From positions 62,001 through 126,000 of the forward strand of contig JAHBXD010000007.1 of assembly GCA_019636695.1 (NCBI GenBank): a stretch of DNA of 64,000 nucleotides. Direction: 5' to 3'. The notes under the pieces are model-generated. The model did not search any database. It worked only from the letters and a program-made list of their open reading frames with translations, and was not told where the DNA came from. This DNA is from Phycisphaeraceae bacterium (GTDB lineage: Bacteria; Planctomycetota; Phycisphaerae; Phycisphaerales; UBA1924). The position numbers and the translations under genes are program-made. Positions 17,223 to 26,465 of the stretch are shown here, in pieces (within the stretch, counting starts at the first letter, position 1; the number at the start of each line of letters is the position of its first letter).

Positions 17223-18632
17223 TCAAGCCGGTGAGAGCGTCGCGAGTTGTTGCCAATATGTCGGGAATGTCTTGTTGACGCACGACGGATCGTTGATCCA
17301 GACGTTGGGTCGTCGCAGACCGAACAACGCAAGCGCCATCGCCATGCGGTGGTCGCGATAGGTATCGAATGCAACGCGTTCGACGCCGGCTGAGCAATCG
17401 ATGCCGCCCACCGGGGGTGTGATGGTCATCGTGTCCGGGTCGGCATGGACGTCCGAGGTCAGACTGACCCCGACTTTCGCCAGTTCGGTGCGTAACGCCG
17501 CGATGCGGTCCGTTTCTTTGACCCGCAATGTACGCACGCCCCGAATCACACTCGTTCCGTCTGCAAAGGCAGCCACCACGGCGAGAGTGACCGCAGCATC
17601 AGGCATGTTGCTCATGTCGGCAAGAATCGGCCGCAGTCGTGTCGGTCCCTGCACGACAATTCCTGACCCATCCGGAGCGTTGGTCAAACGGGCGCCCATC
17701 CGAGCGAGCAATTCGGGGAAGTCGCTGTCTCCCTGCATGGATTCTTCCGGAAGTCCGACGATCCGAATGCGGCTATGTGGGCACAAAGCCGCCGCAGCCC
17801 AGAAATAGGTCGCGCTGCTGGCATCGGGTTCGATCTCAATTTCAAACGGCTCGACGCCTCGTGATTTGTCTGATGTCGCGGAAGACCACTGGGGTGTAAC
17901 GCGCAGTACGCGAAGATCAGCGCTTGTGCGAACCGCGGCGCCAAGCCTCGCAAGCATTTCAAGGCTCATCTGCACATACGACCTGCTCGTCGGTTCGGCA
18001 GTCAGCCTGATCGTCAGCCCACCGGGAAGCCATGGGCCGACCAGCAGCATCGCGGATATGAATTGGCTTGACTGGGTACGCCCGAAACTCACGTCATCGC
18101 CGATTTCGTCCGGCGCTGGCGGTTCGATGCGCAGCGGCGGGCAGCCTTTGACTCCGAGCCAGCGGATCCCCGCACCAAGCGCATGCAGGGCTTCGGCAAG
18201 TTCGCCGATCGGACGCTCTCGCATCCTTTCATTCCCATCGATCGTGATCGGCGCGGGGCTGAGCAAGGCCGCCGCGGCGAGGAATCGTGTCGCGGTGCCT
18301 GCATTGTTCATATTGAGAGTAACGCCCTCGGGCGGCACCCTCCAGCAGCCTCCGACGCCTCTGACGTGGACGGCATCAGGAAGCACCAATCGAATATCGG
18401 CTCCGAGCGTGCGTAACGCTTCGGTCATGCGAAGCGTGTCGTCCGCCCCGATCAAGGCTCCACGAAGGATGCTCTCGCCGTCGGCCAGCGCCGCGAGCAA
18501 CAACGCCCGATTGGTGAGACTTTTCGACCCGGGCGGTCGGATGGAGGCATCAAATTTTTCACCCTCCGGGATAGGCCGGAGAGGCAACGGGTCGGGAAAG
18601 TCATGCGGGTTGGAGGCAGACGTTTCGCTCAA
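17223..18632 (-). CDS. aroA: 3-phosphoshikimate 1-carboxyvinyltransferase (EPSP synthase)
   Basis: AroA condenses PEP with shikimate-3-phosphate in the pathway to chorismate. The 469 residues have the two-domain inside-out barrel pattern: PPGSKSLTNRALLLAALADG (phosphate-binding Lys), LNMNNAGTATRFLAAA (PEP-binding loop), TSRSYVQMSLEML, DSDFPELLARMGA, RVKETDRIAAL and FDTYRDHRMAMALAL. In the PEP loop the usual NAGTAMRPL reads NAGTATRFL, so Phe replaces the Pro101-equivalent while the loop Gly is retained. The N-terminal extension of about 25 residues is unusual but short. Confidence 0.96.
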   Translation of the reverse strand: MSETSASNPHDFPDPLPLRPIPEGEKFDASIRPPGSKSLTNRALLLAALADGESILRGALIGADDTLRMTEALRTLGADIRLVLPDAVHVRGVGGCWRVPPEGVTLNMNNAGTATRFLAAAALLSPAPITIDGNERMRERPIGELAEALHALGAGIRWLGVKGCPPLRIEPPAPDEIGDDVSFGRTQSSQFISAMLLVGPWLPGGLTIRLTAEPTSRSYVQMSLEMLARLGAAVRTSADLRVLRVTPQWSSATSDKSRGVEPFEIEIEPDASSATYFWAAAALCPHSRIRIVGLPEESMQGDSDFPELLARMGARLTNAPDGSGIVVQGPTRLRPILADMSNMPDAAVTLAVVAAFADGTSVIRGVRTLRVKETDRIAALRTELAKVGVSLTSDVHADPDTMTITPPVGGIDCSAGVERVAFDTYRDHRMAMALALFGLRRPNVWINDPSCVNKTFPTYWQQLATLSPA

Positions 18633-18710
18633 TCGCTATGGCCCCGAGACGTTACGTGCGGGCGTATGGCGGTGGCCGCTCGAAGATTGTCTATCCTTCC
18701 GGCGGGTGTC

Positions 18711-19046
18711 TCATTCGTCCGCTTCGCGCCGGAAGACAGCCACGATGTCTTCGACGGGAACAACAAAGAGGCGATTGTCCCCCTCGAAATCGACCGGGAT
18801 CGCATGCTTAGGATTGAAAAGAACACGGTCGTATCGCTTGATCGGGTAGTCGTCATCGCGTGAGACTTGAGCCGATACCGCGACGATCCGGCCGGTCAGC
18901 GTGGGGATCTCGATCTTGTCCGGCAGGTGGATGCCCGTTTTGGTCTGCTTGCGGTCTTCATCCTTGCGCAGCAACACCCGCTTGCCGATCGGCTCAACGG
19001 TTTCGATTGCCGCGGGTCTCGGAGTCTTTCCGGAGTGGGTTGCCAT
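18711..19046 (-). CDS. GroES-like co-chaperonin family protein
   Basis: The protein matches the Cpn10/GroES fold: IETVEPIGKRVLLRKDEDR opens the barrel, LPDKIEIPTLTGRIVAVS follows the mobile loop, and YDRVLFNPKHAIPVDFEGDNRLFVVPVEDIVAVF is the closing half. ATG 19046 gives 111 residues; ATG 19064 or GTG 19103 in the same frame are possible and no start has a clear Shine-Dalgarno. There is no groEL nearby, and the sequence is divergent from classical GroES, so it may be a paralogue with its own client or partner. It lies 78 bases upstream of aroA on the same strand. Confidence 0.8.
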   Translation of the reverse strand: MATHSGKTPRPAAIETVEPIGKRVLLRKDEDRKQTKTGIHLPDKIEIPTLTGRIVAVSAQVSRDDDYPIKRYDRVLFNPKHAIPVDFEGDNRLFVVPVEDIVAVFRREADE

Positions 19047-19103
19047 GGGGCGAACTTTAGACATTTCGCCCGGGGTGCGATCGTGCGGCGTCGCAAGCGT
19101 CAC

Positions 19104-19626
19104 TGGATGAACGGCAAGCCCGTCATCGGGCGTTTCCCCGGTGACGGGCTCGTGGGGAAGACAAAGTCTTGTCTGACACTCCCGGGCCCCACGCTCCCGG
19201 CGAGCCTCCTACGACTCGTCATCGCTTCCCCGACACTCTCCTCGGTGTCAATGTGTGCAAGTCGCGTGCCGCAGCCAGAACTGGTCAATGGCTGCCTCAC
19301 GCGACCTCGGATCAGCCGGTGAGCGCTCTCCAGATCGGTCGTCGCTTCTTTACAGGACCGCTTCCCTAGGTATGTACGGGGTCTTCCTGGGGGTTTCATT
19401 GGATTTGCGAACCGATCAGCGTGGCTATCCCTGGCCACAGCCCCTCCATGATCGGGTCAGCTGGTGGCCAAGGTTCACCAGATTGCCCAGCCGTGCTTGA
19501 GTGCACCTACTCGAGCGGAAGTGCAGTGTTGCTGGTGGCAAGCCGCGGCGGTGAATCGGAATCTTGAGTCAGCAGGGACGCGGAGTCGCTGCAACCCAAA
19601 CCAGCATGAGAGAGGGAGCGACAAAA
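19104..19626. other. Intergenic region with a 13-bp hairpin
   Basis: There is no convincing gene in these 523 bases between the divergent GroES-like and PEP-CTERM-like genes. The clear feature is a hairpin at 19118-19149: GCCCGTCATCGGG, loop CGTTTC, CCCGGTGACGGGC, paired throughout with one T.G wobble. It has no T tract on either strand. It would lie in the 5' leader of the GroES-like gene if transcribed leftward. The remaining sequence up to 19626 shows short frames only and no repeat I can recognise. Confidence 0.5.
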
Positions 19627-20337
19627 ATGAAGACGATGTATGCAGTCATGTGCGTGATGGCCGCCGGTTCCGTGGCGATGGCCGATGGCGTCGAACTGCG
19701 GTACCTGGGCAAGGGCGCGGGGTCGAACGTCAAAATCAACTTCGACAACTCAACGCAGAATGTTTTCGCAGGTCAGTTGCTGCACGAGTTCAGCAACGGC
19801 ACGGGGATCATGGCCGACATCAACGGCAGTTTCTACACCTATTGCACCGACCTCACCCAGTACGTGACGAGCACTAAGAAGTGGTATGATGTCACGCCGC
19901 TCAACCAGATGCCCAACGCCCCTGGCGTGACGCCGATGTCCTTCGAACAGGCTCAAGCGATCCGCAACCTGTTTGCAGGCGTTGCCGGGGCACAATTTGC
20001 ACAGAATGCGAGCAATGATTTCGCCACGGCGTTCCAGCTCATGGTGTGGGAGATCGTCTGGGATTTCGGCCCCGGTGAATCGATTGTTGATCTCAGCCTG
20101 ACCACGGGCGCTTTCACCGCGACCAAGACCAACGGCTCGGCACTCTCCAGCGGGGTAATCAACAACTTCAATGCATTGAAAGTGCACGTCGGGCAGTTGT
20201 CCGGCGCTTCCGGCCTTGTCGGTCTTGCTTCGGGAACCGCCCAGGACCAGCTCTTCGTAGTGCCCGGCCCGGGAACGGGTGTCCTTGCCGGCATCGGCGC
20301 ATTGATGGCCCTCAAACGTCGCCGCCGCTCCTCCTGA
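19627..20337 (+). CDS. Exported protein with PEP-CTERM-like C-terminal anchor
   Basis: This 236-residue protein starts at ATG 19627 after GAGAGGGAG. MKTMYAVMCVMAAGSVAMA is a signal peptide. The body (ELRYLGKGAGSNVKINFDNS, FYTYCTDLTQYV, FQLMVWEIVWDFGPGE) resembles a recurrent type of small planctomycete surface protein in which a Cys-containing Y-C-x-D motif precedes a Trp-rich helix; I cannot name a function. The C terminus VVPGPGTGVLAGIGALMALKRRRR is a PEP-CTERM-like sorting signal. It is not related in sequence to the similar-tailed proteins at 15857 and 54699 outside signal and tail. Confidence 0.8.
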   Translation: MKTMYAVMCVMAAGSVAMADGVELRYLGKGAGSNVKINFDNSTQNVFAGQLLHEFSNGTGIMADINGSFYTYCTDLTQYVTSTKKWYDVTPLNQMPNAPGVTPMSFEQAQAIRNLFAGVAGAQFAQNASNDFATAFQLMVWEIVWDFGPGESIVDLSLTTGAFTATKTNGSALSSGVINNFNALKVHVGQLSGASGLVGLASGTAQDQLFVVPGPGTGVLAGIGALMALKRRRRSS

Positions 20338-20483
20338 GCATCGTCTGTTGCTGCGAAGGCCTTGCTGCTGCCATCGACCCCGGCGGGATGATCCGTCGGG
20401 GTCGTTGCTTTGGCGCCGCCGACAGGTTCGGGGTGATAAACTCGCCCGCGATAGTCGGCGACCACTTCTGTTGGAGCCTGGGC

Positions 20484-21353
20484 ATGTCTGAGCAGTCGGC
20501 GGTGTTCGTGCGCATCTTGGCGTGTATTGCCCACTCGCCCGGCGCGGAGCGCCTGGCCCGACAAGCCATCGGACTAGCACAAGCGTGCGGGGCAGAGCTG
20601 ACGTTCCTCCACGTCGGCAGCGATCGAAAGCCGCTTGAGTCCTTGATCGCCTCGGTCATTGCCGAGTCGTCTCTCGAGAAAACTCCCGAACTGCTCGATC
20701 GCGTTGGAAGGGCTGATCGCATCATCCTTCACGAGGCCCGACGTATAGGGGCCGACCTTATCCTCGCCGGGGCGCTTGGTGTCGATCCGATGCTCCGCGA
20801 ACTCTGGGGTTCAACTTCACGCCGACTGGCTCGGCGGTTCACAAAATCCGTCTGGTTGACGGTCCACCGCGGTTTGCCGCAGGAGATGGCCCGGCGCATC
20901 GTCGCCGTGGCGCAACTCGATGCGGCATCGTCTGCCATGGTCCGTGACGTCGCCGAACTCGCGAGGCGCCTGAGATGCGAGCAGATGCACATCGTGTACG
21001 AGTACGATCCCTACCTTATCGGTGTAACCGAGGCCACCGGCACCCAGGGCGCGGATTCGGAGGAGTATGAGCGCATGGCGGATGCGGCGGCTCGCCTCGG
21101 GCTAAGTAATTTTCTAGAGGGTTTTGATTTTTCAGGGGTGCAGGTCAAAGCCGAACCCCTGGCGGGAAAAAACCTTGTAGAGGCAAGTCAGTACGCGCGA
21201 TTTGTGAAGGCCGATCTTGTTGTGATTGCGGCGCCCATCCGGCGAATGGGGTTTCTCGATCGTTTTTTCAGACACCCCGCTGAGACCGTCATGCTCGACA
21301 TGCCGTGCTCCGTGCTCTTTCATCGTGTTCGGTCGGCTGAACGCCGCGGCTAG
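20484..21353 (+). CDS. Universal stress protein (two UspA-like domains)
   Basis: I start at ATG 20484 (GGAG upstream), giving 289 residues; the open frame before it is not family-like. The first Usp domain runs from FVRILACIAHSPGAERLARQAIGLAQACGAELTFLHVG to about residue 130. The second runs from about residue 140 (RRIVAVAQLD) to MPCSVLFHRV. The ATP-binding G-x2-G-x9-G pattern is not obvious, so nucleotide binding is doubtful. The stop lies 11 bases before the antiporter start, so the two are probably co-transcribed, and the Usp may regulate or sense for the transporter. Confidence 0.85.
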   Translation: MSEQSAVFVRILACIAHSPGAERLARQAIGLAQACGAELTFLHVGSDRKPLESLIASVIAESSLEKTPELLDRVGRADRIILHEARRIGADLILAGALGVDPMLRELWGSTSRRLARRFTKSVWLTVHRGLPQEMARRIVAVAQLDAASSAMVRDVAELARRLRCEQMHIVYEYDPYLIGVTEATGTQGADSEEYERMADAAARLGLSNFLEGFDFSGVQVKAEPLAGKNLVEASQYARFVKADLVVIAAPIRRMGFLDRFFRHPAETVMLDMPCSVLFHRVRSAERRG

Positions 21354-21364
21354 AGGAGCGTTGT

Positions 21365-23068
21365 TTGGGTCAGCTCTCGCATCATGAGATTGTGCAACTG
21401 TTGCTCAGCCTCGCCGTGCTGCTCGGGGCGGCGCGTATACTCGGTGAGTTGGCGAGAAGGCTGCGTCAGCCTGCAGTGATCGGCGAGTTGCTCGCAGGCG
21501 TCATGCTCGGGCCGACCGTGCTGGGCAAGCTCTGGCCGGCGGCCAACGCAACGCTCTTTCCGACGGAAGGCGCCGTTTCGGTCGCGATGCACGGATTCAC
21601 CGTGATCGCCATCACACTCTTCCTGCTTGTCGCCGGCATGGAGGTTGATCTCTCCACGATCTGGAAACGGCGTATCGCGGCGTTTTCAGTCGGCATCGGC
21701 GGAATGGTCGTGCCGTTTGTGATGGCGTTTGCGGTCGCCTGGTTCGCTCCGAGTCTGCTGGGGGCAAAGTCCGAATCCCCGACATTGGTCTTTGCGCTCT
21801 TCATCGGCACGGCGATGGCGATCTCGGCTCTACCCGTTGTCGCCAAAATGCTGATGGATCTTCAACTTTTCAGAACAGACGTCGGCATGACCATCATCGC
21901 CGCGGCGGTATTTAATGACCTTGCAGGGTGGATGATATTTGCTGTCGTTCTGGCGATGATCGGACAAGCCAGTAGTTCGGGCCTTGAGGTCTGGCAGTCG
22001 ATCCTCGTCACGGTGCTTTTTGTCGTTTTTATGCTCACGATTGCCCGGTGGCTGCTGGATCGCGTTCTCCCGTGGATTCAGGCCCATCTCAGTTGGCCCG
22101 GGGGCATGCTGGGCTTCTCGCTTGTCATGGGCATTCTCTGTGCGGCATTCACAGAATGGATCGGTGTCCACGCCGTCTTCGGCGCGTTCATGTTCGGAGT
22201 TGCGTTGGGCGATTCACGACACCTGCGGGCATCCACGCGAGAGACTATCGACCAGTTCATATCCTTCATTTTTGCTCCACTATTTTTCGCAAGTGTCGGC
22301 TTGCGTGTGAATTTCTTCGAGCATTTCGATCTTGGATTGGTCCTGATCGTTCTGGCGCTAGCCACTGTCGGCAAACTGCTCGGGTGTGTGCTCTCTGCGC
22401 GAATGGCTCGTTTCCCTCGCCGCGAAGCCTGGGCAATCGGTTTCGGCATGAACGCCAGGGGAGCGATGGAGATCATCCTCGGCCTGCTTGCGTTTGAAGC
22501 AGGCATAATTGATGCCAGGTTGTTTGTCGCGCTGGTCATCATGGCTCTGGTCACATCCATGACCAGCGGGTCGTTGATGCAGTGGGTGATGGGGCGAACC
22601 GAGCAGGTTCGGTTCTGGGCATTCGCAGGCCCAAAACTCTTCGTGCCCAGGCTCGACTCAACCGATCGCTTCGACGCCATTCGCGAACTCGCCCGCGTTG
22701 TCGGCGGCGAATCTCGCATCGACGCGATTGCAGGTTCGGCGGTGTCGCGCGAGCGGCTGCTCGGCAGCGGCATCGGCGGCGGTGTGGCCGTGCCTCACGC
22801 ACGGTTGGAAGACATTACGGAACCGATCGTCGCCGTTGGCATCTCGCGGGTGGGTATCGATTTCGATGCCCGCGACGGGCACCCCGCACGCATCATTATT
22901 CTCCTGGTGACTCCGGCGAGTGATGCCCGCGTGCAGTTGCAGCTGCTCGCAAGTGTGGCCGCCGTCTGCCGCGATGCGCAGACAGTTGAGCGGTTGGCTC
23001 TTGTCGGGTCGTGGACTGAGTTTCTCGCGGTACTCAATGTTGATGCCGCCGCCGCTCGCTCGACGTAA
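21365..23068 (+). CDS. CPA2-type cation/proton antiporter with C-terminal PTS EIIA domain
   Basis: The 567-residue protein begins at a TTG. Residues 1-400 are a Kef/NapA-type antiporter of about 12 membrane segments: LRQPAVIGELLAGVMLGPTVLG, then VAGMEVDLSTIWKRR, FIGTAMAISALPVVAKML, the ND of VFNDLAGWMIFA as the likely ion-binding motif, and GFGMNARGAMEIILG. Residues 430-567 resemble a PTS EIIA of the fructose/mannitol/Ntr type, with the phosphorylatable His in GVAVPHARLED (His478). Family knowledge says EIIA-Ntr-like domains regulate K+ or other transporters through phosphorylation. No EI or HPr gene is in the window. It ends 3 bases from the convergent cysteine desulfurase. Confidence 0.9.
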   Translation: MGQLSHHEIVQLLLSLAVLLGAARILGELARRLRQPAVIGELLAGVMLGPTVLGKLWPAANATLFPTEGAVSVAMHGFTVIAITLFLLVAGMEVDLSTIWKRRIAAFSVGIGGMVVPFVMAFAVAWFAPSLLGAKSESPTLVFALFIGTAMAISALPVVAKMLMDLQLFRTDVGMTIIAAAVFNDLAGWMIFAVVLAMIGQASSSGLEVWQSILVTVLFVVFMLTIARWLLDRVLPWIQAHLSWPGGMLGFSLVMGILCAAFTEWIGVHAVFGAFMFGVALGDSRHLRASTRETIDQFISFIFAPLFFASVGLRVNFFEHFDLGLVLIVLALATVGKLLGCVLSARMARFPRREAWAIGFGMNARGAMEIILGLLAFEAGIIDARLFVALVIMALVTSMTSGSLMQWVMGRTEQVRFWAFAGPKLFVPRLDSTDRFDAIRELARVVGGESRIDAIAGSAVSRERLLGSGIGGGVAVPHARLEDITEPIVAVGISRVGIDFDARDGHPARIIILLVTPASDARVQLQLLASVAAVCRDAQTVERLALVGSWTEFLAVLNVDAAAARST

Positions 23069-23071
23069 GGG

Positions 23072-24250
23072 TCAGGCCCTTTGCACGTGCGCCCATGATT
23101 GCCTGAGCTGGGCCACGACCGCCGTGACGATCCTGACCGCTTCAGCGGCTTGTTCATGCGTCGTTTCGCGACAGGTCGAGAATCGCACAGATCCGTGCGC
23201 AACGTCGTACGGAATCCCCATCGCCAGCAACACGGCCGAGGGTTCCAGCGCTCCGCTCGAACACGCCGCTCCTGCACTGGCGCATACCCCGCGTTCGGAA
23301 AGAAGGATGAGCAGCGCTTCGGATTCTAAACCCGGAAACCCGATGTTCGCAGTATTCCAGATTCGTGAACCGGGTTCGGTCGGGCTGTTGAGCACGGCAT
23401 CGGGGATGGCTTCTAGAATCCCCCGCTCAAATGCATCTCGAACTGCTTCCGCACGTTGCTTGTTGGCAGGGTCTGCAAGCCACGCACTACATTCCGCGGC
23501 AGCAACGCCCGCTCCGACGATTCCCGGAACATTCTCTGTGCCGCCGCGTCGGCCCAGCTCCTGCTGGCCGGCGATACATGGCTTGATGCGTGCATGCCGA
23601 CTGATCCACGCCATGCCGACCCCCTTTGGGCCGTGGAATTTGTGACTGGAGAACGTCAGGACATCACACCAATTGCTGCTGACATCCGTCACTTCCTTGC
23701 CGACCCACTGTGTGGCATCGACATGGAAGGGAATGCCGCGCTCCTTGCACATCGCGCCGATGGCCTGCACCGGCTGCACGGCTCCGTTTTCATTGTTCGC
23801 CCATTGAATGCTGACAAGGGCGACTGCATCATCCAGCAGCGAGGCCAGGCCTTCCGGGTGCACCTGACCGAAACGATTGATCGGCGCGGTCCGAATTTCG
23901 ATTTCGCCGCACGCGGAGAGACGCTTACAGAGTTCTCGAACCGCAGAGTGTTCGACCGGAGAGGTCACGACTACTCGACGCCCTTCGGCCGCTCCCAGCA
24001 GACCTCGGATCGCCAGGTCGCACGCCTCAGTGCCGCCGCTGGTAAAGGTGATATCCCTCGGTTTCGCATGGATCAGTTGGGCAATCTGCGTTCGCGCTCG
24101 TTCCATCTGCATTTTGGCGATCTGTCCCGGCCGGTGCAGCGACGAAGGATTGCACCAACCTTCGGTCAATGCTCCACTGACCGCCTCGACCACGGCGGGC
24201 GTGGGGCGGGTAGTTGCGTTCGAGTCCAGATAAATCATGGCCGTGCTCAT
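23072..24250 (-). CDS. Cysteine desulfurase (NifS/IscS family)
   Basis: A PLP enzyme moving sulfur from cysteine to Fe-S assembly, thiamine or tRNA thiolation. The 392 residues contain YLDSNATTRPTP, TSGGTEACDLAIRG, VDATQ, the PLP lysine in SSHKFHGPKGVG (Lys204), GGTENVPGIVG, and the persulfide Cys330 in ASAGAACSSGALEPS. The short loop around Cys330 matches group I NifS/IscS enzymes. No iscU/nifU is adjacent. thiG lies 3.5 kb away and could be a sulfur user, but this is only a possibility. Confidence 0.94.
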   Translation of the reverse strand: MSTAMIYLDSNATTRPTPAVVEAVSGALTEGWCNPSSLHRPGQIAKMQMERARTQIAQLIHAKPRDITFTSGGTEACDLAIRGLLGAAEGRRVVVTSPVEHSAVRELCKRLSACGEIEIRTAPINRFGQVHPEGLASLLDDAVALVSIQWANNENGAVQPVQAIGAMCKERGIPFHVDATQWVGKEVTDVSSNWCDVLTFSSHKFHGPKGVGMAWISRHARIKPCIAGQQELGRRGGTENVPGIVGAGVAAAECSAWLADPANKQRAEAVRDAFERGILEAIPDAVLNSPTEPGSRIWNTANIGFPGLESEALLILLSERGVCASAGAACSSGALEPSAVLLAMGIPYDVAHGSVRFSTCRETTHEQAAEAVRIVTAVVAQLRQSWAHVQRA

Positions 24251-24359
24251 CTCAAGAGCCTAGTCCTTGCGGGCCGGAATACCAAGTGCGAAATCGTCGC
24301 AAACCGAGGAGTCAATTCCCGCGAAAACCGGGCAGAGATCGGGGCTTGGGCAGGCAGGC

Positions 24360-25385
24360 TCACAACTGCCAGAGGCTGGTGCCCCAAGTCAATCCGCCCC
24401 CGAATGCCACGAACATGACCCGCTGGCCTTCATGCACTCGCCCCGCGCGGCGCAGTTCGTCAAAACACAGGGGTACGCTGGCCGAAACCGTATTGCCGTA
24501 GCGATCGATGTTCACGTACAGCTTTTCTTTGGGCAGCCCGAACCGTTCTCTGGCCGCCTCTAGAATCCGCGCGTTAGACTGATGGCAGATGTAGTGATCA
24601 ACTTCGTCTGGCTTGAGATCAGCGGCGTCAAGCGTCTGGGCGATCACGTCCGGGAACGTGCTTACCGCGAACTTAAAGACGCCCTTGCCGTTCATTTGCA
24701 CGCGATGGAGTGCTTCCGGATTCGGCTCGACCCCTTCGGGGAAATGCGACATTTTTTCAGGGATATACAAATCAACCCACCGGTTGCCGTCGGAGTGCAT
24801 CGTCTGAGCGATGAGTCCTTTGGAGGTATCGTCAGTTGCACGCATGATCACGGCGCCTGCGGCATCGCCGAACAGGATCGCTGTGGACCGTCCCCTGGAA
24901 TCGTAATCCATGAACGTGCTGATCGTGTCCGCCCCGACCACGGCGACATTTCGATACATTCCGGATCGAATCAGCCCCCAGGCCGTGTTCATGGCAAAGA
25001 CGAAGCTGCAACAGGCCGCCGAAAGGTCATAGGCACCGCAGTTTTGCCCGCCCACGGCAGCGATAAGCTGACAGGCCGTCGGGGGGCAGTGCATCTCCAT
25101 GCTTATCGTGGCGAGAATCAGAAGATCAAGGTCGGATCCGGTCATGCGGGCATCGGCCAGTGCCGCTGTGAGTGCCTGCGTGGCCAGTGTCAGTGCATTC
25201 TCATCCGCGGATTTGTCAATGATTCGGCGCGTATGGATGCCGGTACGCTGGACGATCCACTCGTCCGAAGTGTCCATCATCTTTTCAAAATCGGCGTTGG
25301 TGAGCACTCGTGACGGCGTTGCAGATCCCGTGCCGGCAAGGCGAGCGCCCACGCGCGGGGGCTCGAGCGTCGGGCGAAGGGTCAT
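24360..25385 (-). CDS. fabH: 3-oxoacyl-ACP synthase III
   Basis: FabH starts fatty acid synthesis by condensing acyl-CoA with malonyl-ACP. The 341 residues show SDEWIVQRTGIHTRRI, catalytic Cys125 in DLSAACCSFVFA, the His of YICHQSNARIL and the Asn of NIDRYGNTVSAS, so the Cys-His-Asn triad is complete. The Cys is followed by a second Cys (AACC instead of AACS). The ATG overlaps the plsX stop by four bases in the classical rpmF-plsX-fabH arrangement. Confidence 0.96.
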   Translation of the reverse strand: MTLRPTLEPPRVGARLAGTGSATPSRVLTNADFEKMMDTSDEWIVQRTGIHTRRIIDKSADENALTLATQALTAALADARMTGSDLDLLILATISMEMHCPPTACQLIAAVGGQNCGAYDLSAACCSFVFAMNTAWGLIRSGMYRNVAVVGADTISTFMDYDSRGRSTAILFGDAAGAVIMRATDDTSKGLIAQTMHSDGNRWVDLYIPEKMSHFPEGVEPNPEALHRVQMNGKGVFKFAVSTFPDVIAQTLDAADLKPDEVDHYICHQSNARILEAARERFGLPKEKLYVNIDRYGNTVSASVPLCFDELRRAGRVHEGQRVMFVAFGGGLTWGTSLWQL

Positions 25386-26419
25386 GCGTGCTCCTCGGTC
25401 GGCGAAGGGGTAAGCCCTTCGATCTCGGCAATGCGGCGACGAATCGCCTCGTTGACTCCGGTGGCGACAAAATCACGGCTGTTCCGAATAGCCGCTCGAA
25501 TCGTCCGGGCTTCACTTGAACCGTGGGCAATCATGAAGGCCCCATTGACGCCGAGAAGCGGTGCCCCCCCGTACTCGTGGTAGTCATTCTTCTTGTAGAT
25601 GCGCCGGATAACCGGTTCCAGTTGCAAAATCAACTCAGGGTCTGCCGCCGCCACTTCGTGCGCGATGGCTTTGAGCAGACTCGCCGCGAGGCCCTCAGCC
25701 ATCTTGAGGAGCGTATTGCCGACAAATCCATCCGTAATAACCACGTCCGCGGCACCGTCGAACAGGTCGCGCCCCTCGACATTCCCGATGTAGTTGATCC
25801 CGGGGGTTTGCTTGAGGAGGTCGTGGGCCGAGCGGACAAGATCAGACCCTTTCCCCTCTTCCGATCCGATGTTCATGACCGCGACGCGAGGGGTGGCAAT
25901 TCCTAGCACGTGTTGGGCATAGGTGGAAGCCATGACCCCGTACTGCCAGAGGTGGCTCGGCAGCGGCTCAGGGTTTGCCCCGGCATCACACAACACAACC
26001 GGTCCGACCAAAGCCGGAATCGTGACCGCAATCCCCGGGCGATGCACGCCGGGCATCCGCTTCATATGCATAATTGCCGCAGCGACGCATGCGCCGGTAT
26101 TCCCAGCCGAGAGGCAGACATCGACAGGCCTCTGAGCCTTCCGTGACCCAAGCAATGCCATCTTGACAATCGAGGACTCGGGCTTGCCGCGGACGGCCTG
26201 GGCGGCTTTATCGCCCATGCCGATGATTTCAGATGCCGGCTCAACCACGACCCGGGAATCGACAATTCGACGCTCGCGGAGAACATCTTCGATCACCGCA
26301 GGTTGGCCGACAAGGACCAACTCATCAGCGGGACCGATGACATCCAACGCGTCAAGCGCGCCTTTCAGGATAGCGTCGGGAGCGTGGTCGCCCCCCATCA
26401 CGTCGATCGCGATCCGCAT
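25382..26419 (-). CDS. plsX: Phosphate acyltransferase
   Basis: PlsX makes acyl-phosphate from acyl-ACP for phospholipid synthesis. The 345 residues begin IAIDVMGGDHAPDAILKGAL and include SAGNTGACVAAAIMHMKRM, CDAGANPEP, NIGSEEGKGSD, IGNVEGRDLFDG, DVVITDGFVGN and HEYGGAPLLGVNG, all typical of the family. It lies 46 bases after rpmF and overlaps fabH, so ribosome and membrane synthesis genes are co-expressed here as in many bacteria. Confidence 0.97.
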   Translation of the reverse strand: MRIAIDVMGGDHAPDAILKGALDALDVIGPADELVLVGQPAVIEDVLRERRIVDSRVVVEPASEIIGMGDKAAQAVRGKPESSIVKMALLGSRKAQRPVDVCLSAGNTGACVAAAIMHMKRMPGVHRPGIAVTIPALVGPVVLCDAGANPEPLPSHLWQYGVMASTYAQHVLGIATPRVAVMNIGSEEGKGSDLVRSAHDLLKQTPGINYIGNVEGRDLFDGAADVVITDGFVGNTLLKMAEGLAASLLKAIAHEVAAADPELILQLEPVIRRIYKKNDYHEYGGAPLLGVNGAFMIAHGSSEARTIRAAIRNSRDFVATGVNEAIRRRIAEIEGLTPSPTEEHA

Positions 26420-26465
26420 GAGCGGGTTTCCGGGATGACGCGGGCGGAGGGCCCGGTGGGATCAA

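Noticed and set aside
17866..18849. 327-codon plus-strand frame over aroA
   Set aside because: Antisense to aroA motifs and Ser/Arg-rich.
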